Part shown: positions 12,431-23,892 of the stretch, one piece after another
Numbering within the stretch: position 1 is the first letter of the stretch
How the letters are laid out: the number at the start of each line of letters is the position of its first letter
Assembly (NCBI GenBank): GCA_036365145.1
Contig: JAEOAD010000015.1
Location: 37,649,501 to 37,713,500, forward strand
Direction of reading: 5' to 3'
Source: Orientallactaga sibirica
Lineage: Eukaryota > Chordata > Mammalia > Rodentia > Dipodidae
Length of the DNA stretch: 64,000 nt
Made by a program: the position numbers and the translations under genes
Notes under the pieces: model-generated
Database searches by the model: none
Told to the model about the DNA's origin: nothing
Seen by the model: the letters and a program-made list of their open reading frames with translations, nothing else

Positions 12431-13506
12431 AAATAGATATTTTCTTAAAAGCTTTATATACATCATATATTTTTTAAACTTCAAAAAAGTAACAGCTCAA
12501 GACTATTAAATAGCAGATACCTGATTAATACCTAGTCTTTGGTTCCAGAGTCCATATTTAATATTTTATAATTAATGAATAAATAAAAGAGTAAATGAAT
12601 GAAATGTGTTATTTACTGGATCTAAGTGGAGTAAAATGAGCAATACTTCTCTTTTTTACCTTTTCAAGTAAATTTTATTTCTCATTCCTAATGTATTTAA
12701 AAATAAACTTCATTAAAAATAGGTTTCCCCTTTGATTTTTATATCTCAGCAATTAAAAACTGTTTTTTAACTCTAAGAAATGACAACTACCTTTAAAAAC
12801 TTAAAGAAGTAAAATATTTAGTCTCAGTTCTGTGTGATGGCACAATCCCATTGCACTTATAGCACTTGCCAAAATTCTGCCAACCACATGGTTCCAAAAA
12901 CTGACAGAGAAAAATAAATAAACTTTAAACATATTTTTTAATGTAAAAAGGATATACATCATATTACTGTGATACCCTGAATACAGGCAATAGACACAGC
13001 CAAGAAGGCCTTGTACTACATCTTGAGAATAACAAGTAGTCGGCAATTTGTCAAATACTCTACTCACTGGCCTGGTTTCTTACCACTCATGTCCATAGAG
13101 CTTTTGTAGATGACAAAATAATCTCCATGTGGAAATCTGTGAATGTTGAGAATTGGGAGGTATTGATCCCTTACCTTAATAAGATTGTGTAGCTTTCCTG
13201 ATGTAGAGCAGCTGACAGAGACAAAAGATATGGAAATGAAGATGAAAGAGCCAGAGATGGTGAATCTGAAGGAAAGCCTGGCTTCTGAAATTGTTAGTAT
13301 CATGCCCCTGGAAAATTCTACAAGTTGAACACTACAGGCCAAGATTTGATCATATTAAATTCGTATTTGCAGTGCTATTTTTGCTATGGGAAAACACCAT
13401 ATAAATGAGCAGGCTCTATCTAACTTCTGTTCTTTTATTACTATCCAAATCACTTATGAGGCAAGTGTTCAGTCATAAAATCACTATATAATAAAAAGTA
13501 TTAGAG
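12431..13506. other. AT-rich unique sequence with a possible exon
   Basis: No repeat recognised. Two minus-strand frames (13064-13342, 92 codons; 12801-13067, 88 codons) overlap by a few bases but look like neither a known protein nor a gene pair. The notable item is the short splice-flanked segment at 13175-13211, listed separately. Confidence 0.45.
13175..13211 (-). other. Candidate 37-nt exon, minus strand
   Basis: On the minus strand a pyrimidine-rich run of about 35 nt ends 'ttttgtctctgtcag', an excellent 3' splice site. It is followed by 37 nt and then AAG|GTAAGG, a near-consensus 5' splice site. One phase is open (12 codons plus 1 nt, ending L-H-N-L-I-K); the other phases are uncertain. 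No other exon of a host gene was found in the window, so this may be a cryptic pseudo-exon, which are common in introns. It matters because it is the only segment here where both splice signals are strong and closely paired. Confidence 0.2.
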
Positions 13507-13697
13507 GGTTGGAGAGGTGGCTGGGAAGCCAAAAGACCCAGGTTCAACTACCCAGGACCCATGTAAGCCAGATTCACAAGGGGCACATGTGTATGTAGTT
13601 CATTTGCAGTGGCTAGAGGCCCTGGCATGCCAATTCTGTCTTTGTCTTTCTCTCTTATCTCTATCTCTCTCTCCTTGCAAATAAACAAAATTCATTA
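13507..13697 (+). mobile_element. DIP-like SINE, shortened head
   Basis: The head runs 'ggttggagaggtggctggga' and lacks about 25 nt of the tRNA-like part. The body, CT-rich stretch and 'gcaaataaacaaaattcatt' tail are present. 'aaagtattaga' and 'aaagtgttaga' on either side are a probable TSD with one mismatch. Confidence 0.85.
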
Positions 13698-13719
13698 AAA
13701 AAAGTGTTAGACTCAGAAG

Positions 13720-13796
13720 GTCAGAGTGTAAATTTTAGTTCTGTCACCTAATATCTGAGTGACATTATGTTGCTCAGCCTTTAGGCTTTAGCTTCC
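13720..13796 (+). mobile_element. MIR relic, cut by the MaLR
   Basis: 'tagttctgtcacctaatatc', then 'tgagtgacattatgttgctc', then a 'cttcctg' end resemble the MIR core. The relic stops exactly where the LTR element begins. Confidence 0.5.
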
Positions 13797-14151
13797 TGTT
13801 CTAGTTTGAATTGATGGCCCCCAATATATTCAGTGTTTTACTAGTTTATGGTTTGCATCTGCAGCCAATTGGCTGAAGCCAGTGTCACTGGGTGGATCTT
13901 AAGGTGTGGTTGTGGGTTTAGGATTTCAACCTAAAAATATGCAAAGTGTGCCTAGCTGCAGTTCCTGAAGTGTGCTGTGTGGCTTTTGGCCTGTGGCTTC
14001 TCTCTTGCCTAGTCCTATAAGAGCCGACCAGCTTCTTCTACCATTATGGAACTTCCCCTGGATCTGTAAGCTTCAATAAATAATATCCCTTCCTCCATAA
14101 CTGTGCCTGGTCTGGAAGTTCATCTCAGCGAACCTGAAGCTGTCTGCTACA
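13797..14151 (+). repeat. MaLR 5' LTR
   Basis: Starts TG and ends CA. The AATAAA signal at about 14075 ('cttcaataaataatatccct') sits near the 3' end, as in MT/ORR1-type LTRs. Confidence 0.9.
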
Positions 14152-14155
14152 AAAG

Positions 14156-14173
14156 TGGTACCGAGAAGTTTGG
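14156..14173 (+). other. Primer binding site, tRNA-Leu-like
   Basis: TGGTACCGAGAAG, four nt after the LTR end, resembles the complement of the 3' end of tRNA-Leu(UAA) (TGGTACCAGGAGTGG) with a small number of changes. A Leu primer is the defining trait of the ERVL group. Confidence 0.65.
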
Positions 14174-15333
14174 GGGTGAGATGAACCTGACCATGTGGAG
14201 ATTTGTCTTTTGGAACCTTTGTTTTGGAGGAATTGGCATGAACTTGGTGCTTGCAGCTGAAGAGCCTTCTGGAGTGGTAAGCCAAGTTTTATGGACTATT
14301 CTGATGAAAGTTTGAGAATGCTAAGCATTGAGCTCTGAGGCTTGGCTTATGAGCTTTCTAAGGGGAAAGAAAGACTGCAGAGGATTTTGCTGGAACTGGG
14401 CTACTGGCATAAGGGATGGCTACGCTCTGCTACCCAGGCCCAGAGAGTTTGATCAAGGTTAAATTTGTAATGGACTGATGTGCTTGGCTAAAGATATTGG
14501 ACTGAGAGATTTAAGATTTTAAATTAGAAAACCTCAAGCAGGTTAAAATTAGAGGCACTGAGACTGGTTTTAGGTTACTGGAGCTGCTATTGTCAAATGC
14601 ATTAGCAATCTTAAGGAAGGTGGCCCAACTACTTTACATTAAAACAATGGAGAAGATGCCTGAGAAAAGACTGTTAAAAATGCAAACTCTTCTGGAAAGA
14701 GTTGACTGAAGAAGGAACTGCTTTTCAAGGCTATGATTTATTTCATCCCTGGATTAAGAATATGGCTGTGTCCTGTACACCTGGTATTAGTTTTGGAAGC
14801 ATGAAAAATGAGTGGAGTGGTCATGAATTGCACATGGTTCCAGGAGCTGCTGCTGAAATGCAGAATGAGGCAGGGTGTGATGCCCTTATAGGCTAGAAGA
14901 GCCTTTGGAAGATGGACCGTGGTTTGCATGGAGACCTGAAGATGTTTTGGATATACCAGGACTATGCAAGAGCTACCATGGAGTGCAGTGTTGGCCTGGG
15001 TTGGAAGTTTTCCCTTGCTTCTCTGCCCAGCTGGAGGGGTGGAATTGGAAAATCTGGAGACTGTCAGTCCAGGGTTATATTGAATTTGAATAGCGGAAGT
15101 TTGATGATTGCTGATGGTGGCTGAGTTTGCATTGTTCTAGCCTCTATTTGCTATGCCTTATACCAGTGAAAAATGTTTACTCTGTACCTTTACATATTAA
15201 AAGTATTTAACTTGTTTGATTTTACTGGACTCACTGTCTTAAGTTGGTCAAGACTGTGGGGACCTTTGAAACTGGACTGAATACAGTTTACAATGTGTGA
15301 TAATTCTGAATTTATTGGGGGCCAGGGGTGGAA

Positions 15334-15687
15334 TGTGGTAGTTTAAACTGATAGCCCCCAGTATACTCAGTGTTTTATTAGTTTATAGTTTGCATCTGCA
15401 GCCACTGGCTGGAGGCAGTGTCACTGGGCGGATCTTAAGGTGTGGTGGTGGGTTTAGGATTTCAGCCTAAAAATATGCAAAGTGTGCCTAGCTGGAGTTC
15501 TTGAAGTGTGCTGTGTGGCTTTTGGCCTGTGGCTTCTCTCTTGCCTGGTCCTGTAAGAGCAAACCAGCTTCTTCTGCCATTACGGAACTTCCCCTGGATC
15601 TGTAAACTTCAATAAATAATATACCTTCCTCCATAACTGTGCCTGGTCTGGAAATTCATCTCAGCGAACCTGAAGCTGTCTGCTATA
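15334..15687 (+). repeat. MaLR 3' LTR
   Basis: Pairs with 13797-14151 along its full length. Preceded by the G-rich tract 'gggggccaggggtggaa', the plus-strand priming site. Confidence 0.9.
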
Positions 15688-16309
15688 CTTCTTAATTGAC
15701 AAAATTAAAATTTATAAATACTCAGGTAAAACGGACTGAGACCCTGTTTTATAGACCTGGTATTATGTGGAAATGAAAGTAAAAGTGCTTGTGAACAAAA
15801 AGGTAAGTAAAGACTGGATCATAGCAGAACTAAATGTTCTTTCTCTGTAGAAAGGTAGATCTTACCCATCCTGGCACATTCTTCTTGTTTCCAAGCATTA
15901 TATGAGGTAACAGACAGTTTCAAAAATAGTAAAACTATCTCTACCAAAATGTTTTTATACCACAATCTCATTTTATCCTTTCAGAACTCCTAGGTGATAT
16001 ACAGATATAGGATATAGAGAATATCCTTACAGTCATCTAACCATTTATTTAACACATTGCTCATGAATTTTTGCACAGAAAGTGCTATAATTGCTGTCCA
16101 ATTACAGGTATAATTGCCCTACATGCTTTTTATTCATAAATAAAGATCTGAAAAGATCCTGACCTTGATATCCTCTATACATCTGTACAGAAAAGAGAGA
16201 TCCTTAGACTTATGCATGAGCAGCCATGAACTAAAGGGATGAATGAGGAACTTTAGCAAAGTAGTAGGACCTAGAACAATGTATGATCTCAATAAATATC
16301 AAGAGTGTG
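15688..16309. other. Unique sequence
   Basis: AT-rich, with nothing recognised apart from a weak L2/MIR-like stretch ('gttttatagacctggtatta'). Confidence 0.4.
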
Positions 16310-16503
16310 GGGCTGGAGAGATGGCTTAGCAGTTAAGGCACTTGCCTATGAAGCCTAATAACCCATGTTTGACTCCCCAGATCCCATATAAGCCATCTGC
16401 ACAAGGTGGCCCACATGTCTGGAGTTTGATTGCAGTGTCTGGAGGCCTTGGTTTACCAATTCTCTCTCTCTTTCATAAAAAATAAATAAATAAAAAATAA
16501 AAA
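16310..16503 (+). mobile_element. DIP-like SINE
   Basis: Head 'ggggctggagagatggctta', body 'gcagtgtctggaggccttgg', a short CT stretch and an 'aataaataaataaaaaataa' tail. Confidence 0.9.
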
Positions 16504-16644
16504 GAGGGTTGATGGATGGATGAATAAATGACACAATTTCATCTTTTTGAGCCTTAGTTTAGTCAGTAGAAAAAAAAGAAATTATGACTTCTAGATTCCA
16601 AAATGATTATAAGGTTCAAATGAATTATTGTACTTAAAATGTGT

Positions 16645-16965
16645 TTCTATGAATTGGACTGAGGAGATGGCTCTTTTGGTAAAATGATTTCCATGAGGAC
16701 TTGGATTTTATCTCTAAAACCCATGTTTAAAGAAATAGGTATGGTAGCACATGCTTATAATCGCAGCACTGTGGAAGTGGAGATAGGCAGATCCTGGGAT
16801 CTCATTGGTCCAGCCTACTTGATGAGTTTTAGTGACATGAGAGACTGTCTCTTATAAAGCAAAAGTAGATGGCACCTAATGGAATAACACCTGAAATTGT
16901 ACTCTGGCCTCCATATGCATGCTTATACATGTAAATACACACACATAAACATGCACAACAGATAC
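16645..16965 (+). mobile_element. B4 SINE
   Basis: ID-like head ('gaggagatggctcttttggt'), a B1-like middle ('ggtagcacatgcttataatc', 'gtggagataggcagatcctg'), 'gagactgtctcttataaagc', then the B4-type end 'ctctggcctccatatgcatg' with an (AC)-rich tail. Confidence 0.78.
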
Positions 16966-17169
16966 ACATGAAGATTTTCTATAAATGGCGCATCAATATG
17001 GCTATGCTATTCCTTCATCTTATTGAGAACACACAGCCATATTTCCTCTGTGGGAAAAGAGCCATAAAGTTTTGTTTTCATCAAGTTTGCCCTAGTAATT
17101 CAGAAAACTTCTTATGGCCAGGTTACTCTAGTTCATATGTTGAGAATAGCCTATAAAGCTGCACCAGAG

Positions 17170-17560
17170 GAAATAGTTACAAACCTGTAATCTGGACAAT
17201 GAATGGTGACTATATCAGAATATTAGAAGTGAACTGTATAGAGTATATAATGTGATAGGACTTATTAAAGGGATGGGTATTGGGTAAAGCATGGAAAGGA
17301 GTTGAGAATAACTTAGGAGTTTTGTTCTGAGAACTAGCAGGATGGAAATGTACTCAAATGAGATGATAAAGTATATATGGAAGAGCTATGTGGAAGTAAG
17401 ATCAACGTTCAGTTTTGAGCATTTTAGATCTGACGTGTGTGCTAGAATCTAAGTAGAAGTGTTGAGTTGGAAGTCGAATATGAGTCTGGATATTAGTTTA
17501 GCTTGAACTAGAGATAAATTTGTTCAAAATTGCCACATAAAAATTGAGTGGGATGAAGAC
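17170..17560 (-). mobile_element. LINE-2 relic
   Basis: Antisense L2 3' region: 'cctgtaatctggacaatgaa' (cf. 'gcaataatccaggcgagagatgatggtgg'), then 'gttttgagcattttagatct', 'agaagtgttgagttggaagt' and 'cgaatatgagtctggatatt' in L2 order. Confidence 0.7.
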
Positions 17561-17799
17561 AGTATTTAATACCAGCACATCACAGTCATTTCAATGTTGT
17601 GCCAGAGGAAGTCAGACTGTACTGCACTGGGGAAAAATACATCAAACAAGTATTAAGAATAAATAGACTATTTTGGTATAGGAGAGGAAGGGCAAAGAAG
17701 GAAATTGCTAGGGGAAAGAAAAGTGATGCATTAATTAGGCTATGAATATGACAGTCAACCATTCCATATCTCTTACCACTACTTTTCTCCACTAATTCT

Positions 17800-18205
17800 T
17801 ACAGTCTTACTCCAACTGTTCCTTCCCTGGCTCTTTCCCCTCTACCTGCTTCTTAAAGATTCTGTCTACATTATTCTTCTCTTTGGCACAGAAAGTTATA
17901 AAAGCCTAGCCTGGCATTCAAGATTGTGCAAGATCTGGCCCAGGTATATTAGTACCTGTTCTCCTTCCCATATTTTCTCTCCCAGACAGCCTAAGCTTTT
18001 ACAACTCCTAGAATTTTCCAATCTCAGAGCTTATCACTTTTATACTTCTGTGCTTTTCAGCATGTTCCCAACTTTGCCCAGAAGCCCCACCTGCTTCCTT
18101 CCTTTATGTATATAAAGCTTACTTCTTTAAAATTCTAATCAGATATTATTTCTTCTAGGAAATCTTGAACTGCCTTCTATCACCCTTAAGAATTATAGCA
18201 TTCTC
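17800..18205 (+). mobile_element. LINE-2 relic
   Basis: Sense L2: 'aagatctggcccaggtatat', 'ttcccatattttctctccca', 'cttctgtgcttttcagcatg', then 'aatcttgaactgccttctat' matching the L2 3' series. Confidence 0.65.
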
Positions 18206-18784
18206 TGTTTTCGTTATAGTAATTGTTATTTTTCAACTTATTCAAAATTGACAAGTTTAAGATATTGATACTATGTCCAAGAAGATACAAAATGATCTCT
18301 AAGCAAAGAAATTTTGGAAGCAATGAAATTCTTTACAATTTTTTGTGCCCATTGTCCCCAAAACACCTGATTCTAGCATAATCTGCCTACCCACTCCCTG
18401 TGTTGTGCTACTATGTGCCATGCAGAGACTCCCATCATCCATTTTACTGACCTAATGATGAATAATTAGGTTTTGGGTCCTTCATTCATTGGCAGATCAA
18501 GAGTCAAGTATCAAAATCATGAGTATCAGCCTGATTATCAGTCATCTTACACAAAATGAAGATCACAAATCTAAGATCTTTTAGAAGCCAATGATTATGT
18601 GGGATGTGTAAATAGATGTTCTCCAGGGAGTGTTCCTGGTGTTTTCACTCCAGAATTCCCCACCTCTGTGTTTCAATGTCATTTTGTATAAACTTCTGTC
18701 ATTGCAGTTATCACACATTGACATTCAATATTCTACCATATATTTAACTCCATAAATGGTTTGCTATCATGTTAATAGCATGGG
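18206..18784. other. Unique sequence
   Basis: No gene or recognised repeat. Confidence 0.45.
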
Positions 18785-18990
18785 GCATATATTCAGGTAG
18801 GTCTACATTAAAATTCTCACTGCAGCTTCCTAGTTGTGTGACTTAGATAATATTTAATGCCTTTGATCCATACTTCCATGATCTAGGAAATAGCAAGTTT
18901 ATCAAGGAAGAAAATAAGGTTGGAATTGTAAAACTGGCAGACTGCTTGATACATAATAAGTTACTAGGTAAACATTTGCCAACTCAATTT
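18785..18990 (+). mobile_element. MIR relic
   Basis: 'cactgcagcttcctagttgt' and 'gtgacttagataatatttaa' are MIR core motifs, followed by a 'cttgatacataataagttac' 3' end. Confidence 0.7.
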
Positions 18991-20065
18991 TATTGAATTG
19001 GTCCAGTTCATAAAGCATTCCCTCTGCTACCAGTACCATGGACTATTAGGGAATGGGGAACAAAAATTAGACATGTGATTCTATTTGCATTAAGTGAAAA
19101 AGGTTGCAGTTTTAATGTGCTGGGAACCTCAATAGTGGAATAATTGTCTGAAGAACTAGTAAGTTTTGTACTGAAATGGAATTAAATGAATTAGGACCAT
19201 AAACAGCAGTAGGACTTCATGCAAAGTAGTCTATTTCAACATAAATCATCATCCCTGCCAGCCATATGCACAGACACAGCACAACTTCTATATTTATATT
19301 TTTTTCATTAAGAACAAAATGATTAATCACAGAAGTCAATTTATTATATTCATCATAACAGCCAAATTCAAATTAAATATATTAGTGCTCAGAGTTATTA
19401 AAGACTGGTTTGTTGAAAAGAATTTGTAATTTGGTGCCATTTTCTTAGTAAGAGCCCGTGGTTGATATATTTTCTAGCAGAAAAATCTAACATAGTTGTA
19501 CAGCACCATTTTTTTCCTGATCATTATTTTAAAGATTTCAAATGTATCTCTAGTTAGGTTCAGAAATCTAATTATCTAATATAATGTAGAAGCAGCAACA
19601 GGTATTTGACAAGGTGCAGTTTGAAGGTTGGAAAGGTATATGTTTGAGTTTTGGCCTTAAGCAAGTCCTTTAATCTCTTTGAGCACATTCCTTACCTATA
19701 AAATAAGCATAATGAGATTTAGTTTTCAGGGTAATTGTATCAAATAAGTTAAAGCAAATGCTTGGCATCTCCAATCTTGTTCCATTTTTTTCTGCTATAA
19801 CAGAATTAATATTCTGGGTAATTATTGGGAATAGGAGTTTAAGTTTGCTTTGTGATTCTGGAGTTGACATAGTCTAAGAGCTTAGTACTAACATCTGGCC
19901 AATGCTTTCATACTAGTATCACATAGAAGAAGGAACAAGGGAAAATGAATGCATGAGACAAAGAGAATTCAGTGGAACTGACCAAATTTTTTATGGAAGC
20001 ACTTCCACAATAAGAGTATTAATCCATTCATAGAGATAATTATTAATCACCTTTAAAAATCCAGG
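18991..20065 (+). other. AT-rich sequence with a MIR at 19560-19770
   Basis: Mostly unrecognised. Inside it a plus-strand MIR is readable: 'gagttttggccttaagcaag', 'tcctttaatctctttgagca', 'acctataaaataagcataat' and 'gcaaatgcttggcatc'. Confidence 0.55.
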
Positions 20066-20519
20066 GCTATGATGGTTAATATAAGTTGTCATTTTAATAG
20101 AATCTAGAATCACCATGGAAACAAATTTCTGGGAATGTCTAAGAAGAATTATATAGATTAAGTTAACTGAGGTGGGAAGACTCCCTAAATATAGGTGGTA
20201 CTATCCCATGGGATTAGGTCATAGACTTCACTGTCCAATTTGGGAAGCTCAACTAAGGTGTCCTCACACAGGGACACCAAAGGTAGCCTCATACAGGGTA
20301 CCAACTGCCCAATTTGGGAGGCACAGCCCTGTATTTATAAGACTAACTTCTGGAATTTTCCTATCAAAAATGTGGGAAAACTGCTCCGAGGAGCAGAGCC
20401 TGAGAGATAGACTAACCCTGGTTATTTTACTACTCAAGAATAAGCTAACCACTTTTAGCAACAGCCTGAGGGGGCAGGGACTGAAGAGTTTGGGGTAAGT
20501 CATTAGTAAACCCACTGCC
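20066..20519 (+). mobile_element. Rodent LTR-like/URR-like repeat, 5' part
   Basis: 'atggttaatataagttgtca', 'tagaatcaccatggaaacaa' and 'ttaactgaggtgggaagact' are hallmarks of a common rodent repeat that I cannot name with certainty (URR1-like or an ERVL LTR). A related 3' part lies at 21530-21684, and the sequence at 48945-49352 is a more complete relative. From about 20230 on the sequence is unrecognised. Confidence 0.5.
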
Positions 20520-20862
20520 TATGGTAGTTTGAATATATCTCCCAATATACTCAGTTGTTTTATTAAAGCTTACCTCCAGTTGCCTAGCTGAAGGAGGTGT
20601 CACTGGGGGTAGATGCTAGAGTCCAGCCCTAAGATGTCATTGGGTATGCAGACAGATTTTTGAGCTCTGCCTGGGCCTCTACTGGTTGTGGCTTCCTTGT
20701 GCTGCTGGTTGTTGGTGGTTTCTCTCTGCTTGGATTTATGAATGGTAGCCAGCTTCTTTGGTCATTGACAGAACTTCTACTTTGATCTATAAATTGAAAT
20801 AACCCCTTCCTCCTATAAACTGTGTCTGGTTTGAATTCATTTCAGCAATGTGGACCAAAACA
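20520..20862 (+). mobile_element. Solo MaLR LTR
   Basis: 343-bp LTR related to those at 13797 and 15334 ('tggtagtttgaatatatctc', 'aggtgtcactgggggtagat', an AATAACCCC-type polyadenylation region, end 'ggaccaaaaca'). Flanks CTGCC (20515-20519) and CTGCT (20863-20867) are a probable 5-bp TSD. No internal sequence: the usual product of LTR-LTR recombination. Confidence 0.8.
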
Positions 20863-20867
20863 CTGCT

Positions 20868-21529
20868 TTTCTAATCTTATTACAACTGTAGCTTCCTCTG
20901 CAACAAGATACTCATTGGCACTCTTGTTGAACAGCCAAAAGCTAGTAATACATGAACAAGTAGTATACAGTATACAGTATGATCATCCTTAAACATGTGT
21001 TAAAGGAAGGGGTTTACAGTATGACCTGTTGGACTCTGCAGATCCAGACCACACATATAATCTGATCACAAATTCTATCACATTAAGTCCATCTGTTGTC
21101 TTCAGCAGATCTGTTGGCCCTTAGTTCGTTATTGACCTTGTTGTCTTCAATGCTATTTAGTCAGCACTTCTCATGCATGTATGCCTACTTTGAGTTTAAT
21201 CCAATCAGGTAACTGGGGAAATTGGGCAAAGAGCATAACCAGCATCTCTACACATTGTGTATCAATATTGGACATCTGTGCTGTTCAGGCCAAAGGTACA
21301 TCAAAGCAGAAGAAACTTTGTCATATTACTTTAAACTGGTGGATTGCATAGTTGTAACATTAACTTTAGGGCAAATTACAAGTAAGGACTTGAGCATTTC
21401 ACAGCAATAATCTCAGAAAAGTTATTTGTAAGATCCATAAGAAATATTCCAACAGTTCTTTCTCATAGTTCATTCCCACATTTGTCTTATAGTTCCCACA
21501 GTTTATCCCCATACTTCCTATGAACTTGA
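20868..21529. other. Unclassified, possibly LTR-element interior
   Basis: Nothing coding. The 62-codon frame at 21222-21410 is unremarkable. It lies between the two halves of the URR-like repeat. Confidence 0.35.
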
Positions 21530-21684
21530 TGTGACCAGCTGCCTCAAGTTCCTGCCACCATGACTTCCTTGCCATTATGAAGTATACATTTGAACTGTAG
21601 GTTAAAATAAGTCTTTCCTTTCTTCCTTAAGTTGTTTTACCAGTTATATTGTCCCAGCAATAAGAAAATTAACTAATACAAATC
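21530..21684 (+). mobile_element. LTR-like repeat, 3' end
   Basis: 'tgtgaccagctgcctcaagt', 'catgacttccttgccattat', a polyadenylation-type stretch and the ending 'aattaactaataca' fit the shared 3' end of MT/URR-like rodent LTR repeats. Confidence 0.6.
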
Positions 21685-21784
21685 TCTTAACACCTTTACA
21701 TTTGTGTTTAAATTTCAACATGAAATCTGAAGGGAATATTCAGACTACAGCATTTAATAAACATTTCTTGTAAAACTGTGTTCA

Positions 21785-22145
21785 CTTATGTTTCTTATTT
21801 GCTAAGATAAGAGTTGTTGTTCCTGTCATGCATTTTCATGTGGTTGTCTTTAAATATTCATTCCAGTTTAATGAGGTCATATGAAATTTTTAACTTTCAA
21901 TCTTGTTTTTAATTTCTTTGGAATAAAAATATTTCTTTGTTGTTTTGAATATGTTATTTTTCAGCATTACTCTTCATATAGTGTATATTATAATATTCTT
22001 ACTAGTTTCCAAGTTAATAGAGGAATATGGAATTTTATAGTTTATTTTACATTTACCTAAATATTAATGTGATTAAACATTTCACATGTGTATTTGTATC
22101 TTATCTATTCTTTAATGAAGTTATTCTTTCATATATATAATCTCC
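21785..22145 (-). mobile_element. Old L1 3' relic
   Basis: Antisense, T-rich text resembling ancient mammalian L1 ORF2 3' sequence ('gtatttgtatcttatctatt', 'tttaatgaagttattctttc'). Too diverged to subclassify. Confidence 0.4.
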
Positions 22146-22624
22146 TCAAAGCCAATTTATAAACAACCTATCCTACAACCACCTGCTCTTTCAGGATCTC
22201 CTTTGTCATAAGATGCTACCTACCACCTCTTGCCTGTCTGTGCAAGGAAGAAACCAGAACGTTATTCTTGTTCTGTTTGTCTCAGAATCTAATCAATCCT
22301 TGAGTCCTGTCAATCCTGTCAAATGTTATGCTTTCTAAAGGCCTCTTCAAATATCTGCTGCTATTTTAACTATACCATTCTGTCTCTTTTTTTTTTTTTT
22401 TTTTTTTTTTTTTCTGCTTCCTACTTAACAGGCTATCCTGACATCTCCTTCATATCCTCTCAGCTTCTTTTGAGAAATCTCCCTAATCCACTAATTTAGA
22501 TACTTTGTTTCTGTGGTATTCCTCCACTGTGCCTGGATTTTCCCTCCTACATATTGGTTCACTTCTATTGCTCATTTATTTTTCTATGTTATAGAACACA
22601 AGAAGATCCTTTAAAAATTAGCTT
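22146..22624. other. Pyrimidine-rich sequence with a T27 run
   Basis: Unrecognised, with some resemblance to sense L2. A homopolymer of 27 T at 22387-22413 may be the tail of an antisense retroposon, but nothing after it looks like one. Confidence 0.4.
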
Positions 22625-22948
22625 TAAGGCTACAGAGATGGCTTAGTGGTTAAGGGCTCTTCTGTGCAAGCATGAGGACCTGAGGAGGCCTGAGTGATTG
22701 CTTAGGTCCAATGTCCTGCATGTCTGTAACCCCAGTCCTATGGGTATCAAAGTCCAAAAACTTGCCAGGACTTGGGGAAAAAAAAAGTGGCAAGCTCTAG
22801 GATCAGTAAGAAACTCTGGCTCTAGTAAGAATGGGCAGAAAACCAATGAAGATGGACACCTGGCATTGAGGATGCAGCTCAGTGGATGAGTACTTGTCTA
22901 GCAAGCTTAAGGCGCTGGGCTCTGTCCTCAGCACTGAAAAATAAAGGA
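22625..22948 (+). mobile_element. B4 SINE plus ID element
   Basis: 22625-22865 has a B4-like head ('ggctacagagatggcttagt') and middle. 22865-22945 is a clear ID SINE ('gatgcagctcagtggatgag', 'cttgtctagcaagcttaagg', 'gctctgtcctcagcactgaa' and an A-rich tail). Confidence 0.7.
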
Positions 22949-23074
22949 AGGACACCAGTTGTTCCCCACTGACCACTGCACATGAGTGTACTCTGCTGCA
23001 GGCAAGCACCTGGGACATCAAGATAAAAGAGGAACTATATGGAAAGATAAGAGTTTCACTGGAATGGGGTGGAG

Positions 23075-23328
23075 GAGCAGTGTATGCCTGTGGAAGTCAG
23101 AGACTAAGATTGCATGTCAGTTTTTACCCACCATCTTGTTTGAGGCAGGTCTCTTGTTCATCAGTGTTTGTAAAACTAGCAGGCCCATGATTTCTGGAGA
23201 TTCTCCTGTCTCTGACTCCAGTCACACCATAGGAGAGCAGGGATTATAGATACTCAGGCTACAGTGTCTGTATCCAAACTCAGGTTCTTATGCTCTTACC
23301 TACTGACCCATCTCTTTAGCCTTGGTTT
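23075..23328 (-). mobile_element. B4 SINE, antisense
   Basis: 'gtttgaggcaggtctcttgt', 'gagagcagggattatagata' and the terminal 'cttacctactgacccatctc' reproduce the antisense B4 order seen at 5786-6156. Confidence 0.7.
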
Positions 23329-23892
23329 TCTTATTTCTTTCTACTCCCCTCCTGTGACTCCAATTGTATATGAATTATACCATTTGATATTGTTCAATAT
23401 TCTCCCTATTTGATCTTTGCCTGATATCGTGGACATTTGGAGACAGCAAAGGATCAAGGACATTTCTATGCAAATTTATGGAGCACTTTTTATGCAAAAC
23501 ACTCACATTTTAAGAAGTATCCAATATTGCCTCAGAATCTCTGTAGTCTGGTCTTGATTGCCTTAATTTAGGAATCCTACCAGGCTCTCCTTTGATTCCC
23601 TGTTCCTTCTCCACAGTCCAAGTATGCCTCTAAGCAAAACACTTAGGAAATGAAAAGGCATAGTACATCTTCTCCCTTTCAGGGGCTAGAGTTTTAAACT
23701 ACCTATCATCCAATATCTGAAAATATTGTGTCATATATACATATATATTTTTGTCAGTTTGTACTTGTTTAAGACAGGAGAATAGATATGGTTCCCATTA
23801 ATGCATCAGTATTGGAAACCTAATATTATGTTTTCTTTGAAGTGTGTCATTGAATATGATATGCTTTGGTTAAGACTAAAACCAGAATCTTT

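Larger units (their letters stand above)
13797..15687 (+). mobile_element. MaLR (ERVL-type) non-autonomous LTR retrotransposon
   Basis: Complete structure: 5' LTR 13797-14151, tRNA-Leu-like primer binding site at 14156, internal region of about 1.18 kb, purine-rich tract at 15317-15333, 3' LTR 15334-15687. Five-bp flanks CTTCC (13792-13796) and CTTCT (15688-15692) are a probable TSD, the length expected for ERVL. The internal region has only short frames (at most 70 codons) and no gag, pol or env, as is normal for MaLR, which depends on proteins from another element. By eye the two LTRs differ at about 29 of 355 positions (near 8%), so this is an old insertion. Confidence 0.9.

Noticed and set aside
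12801..13342. Two overlapping minus-strand frames resembling a two-gene unit
   Set aside because: Overlapping short frames are uninformative in a mammalian genome; composition is hydrophobic and low in charge, with no similarity I recognise. Only the splice-flanked 37 nt inside was kept as a weak candidate.
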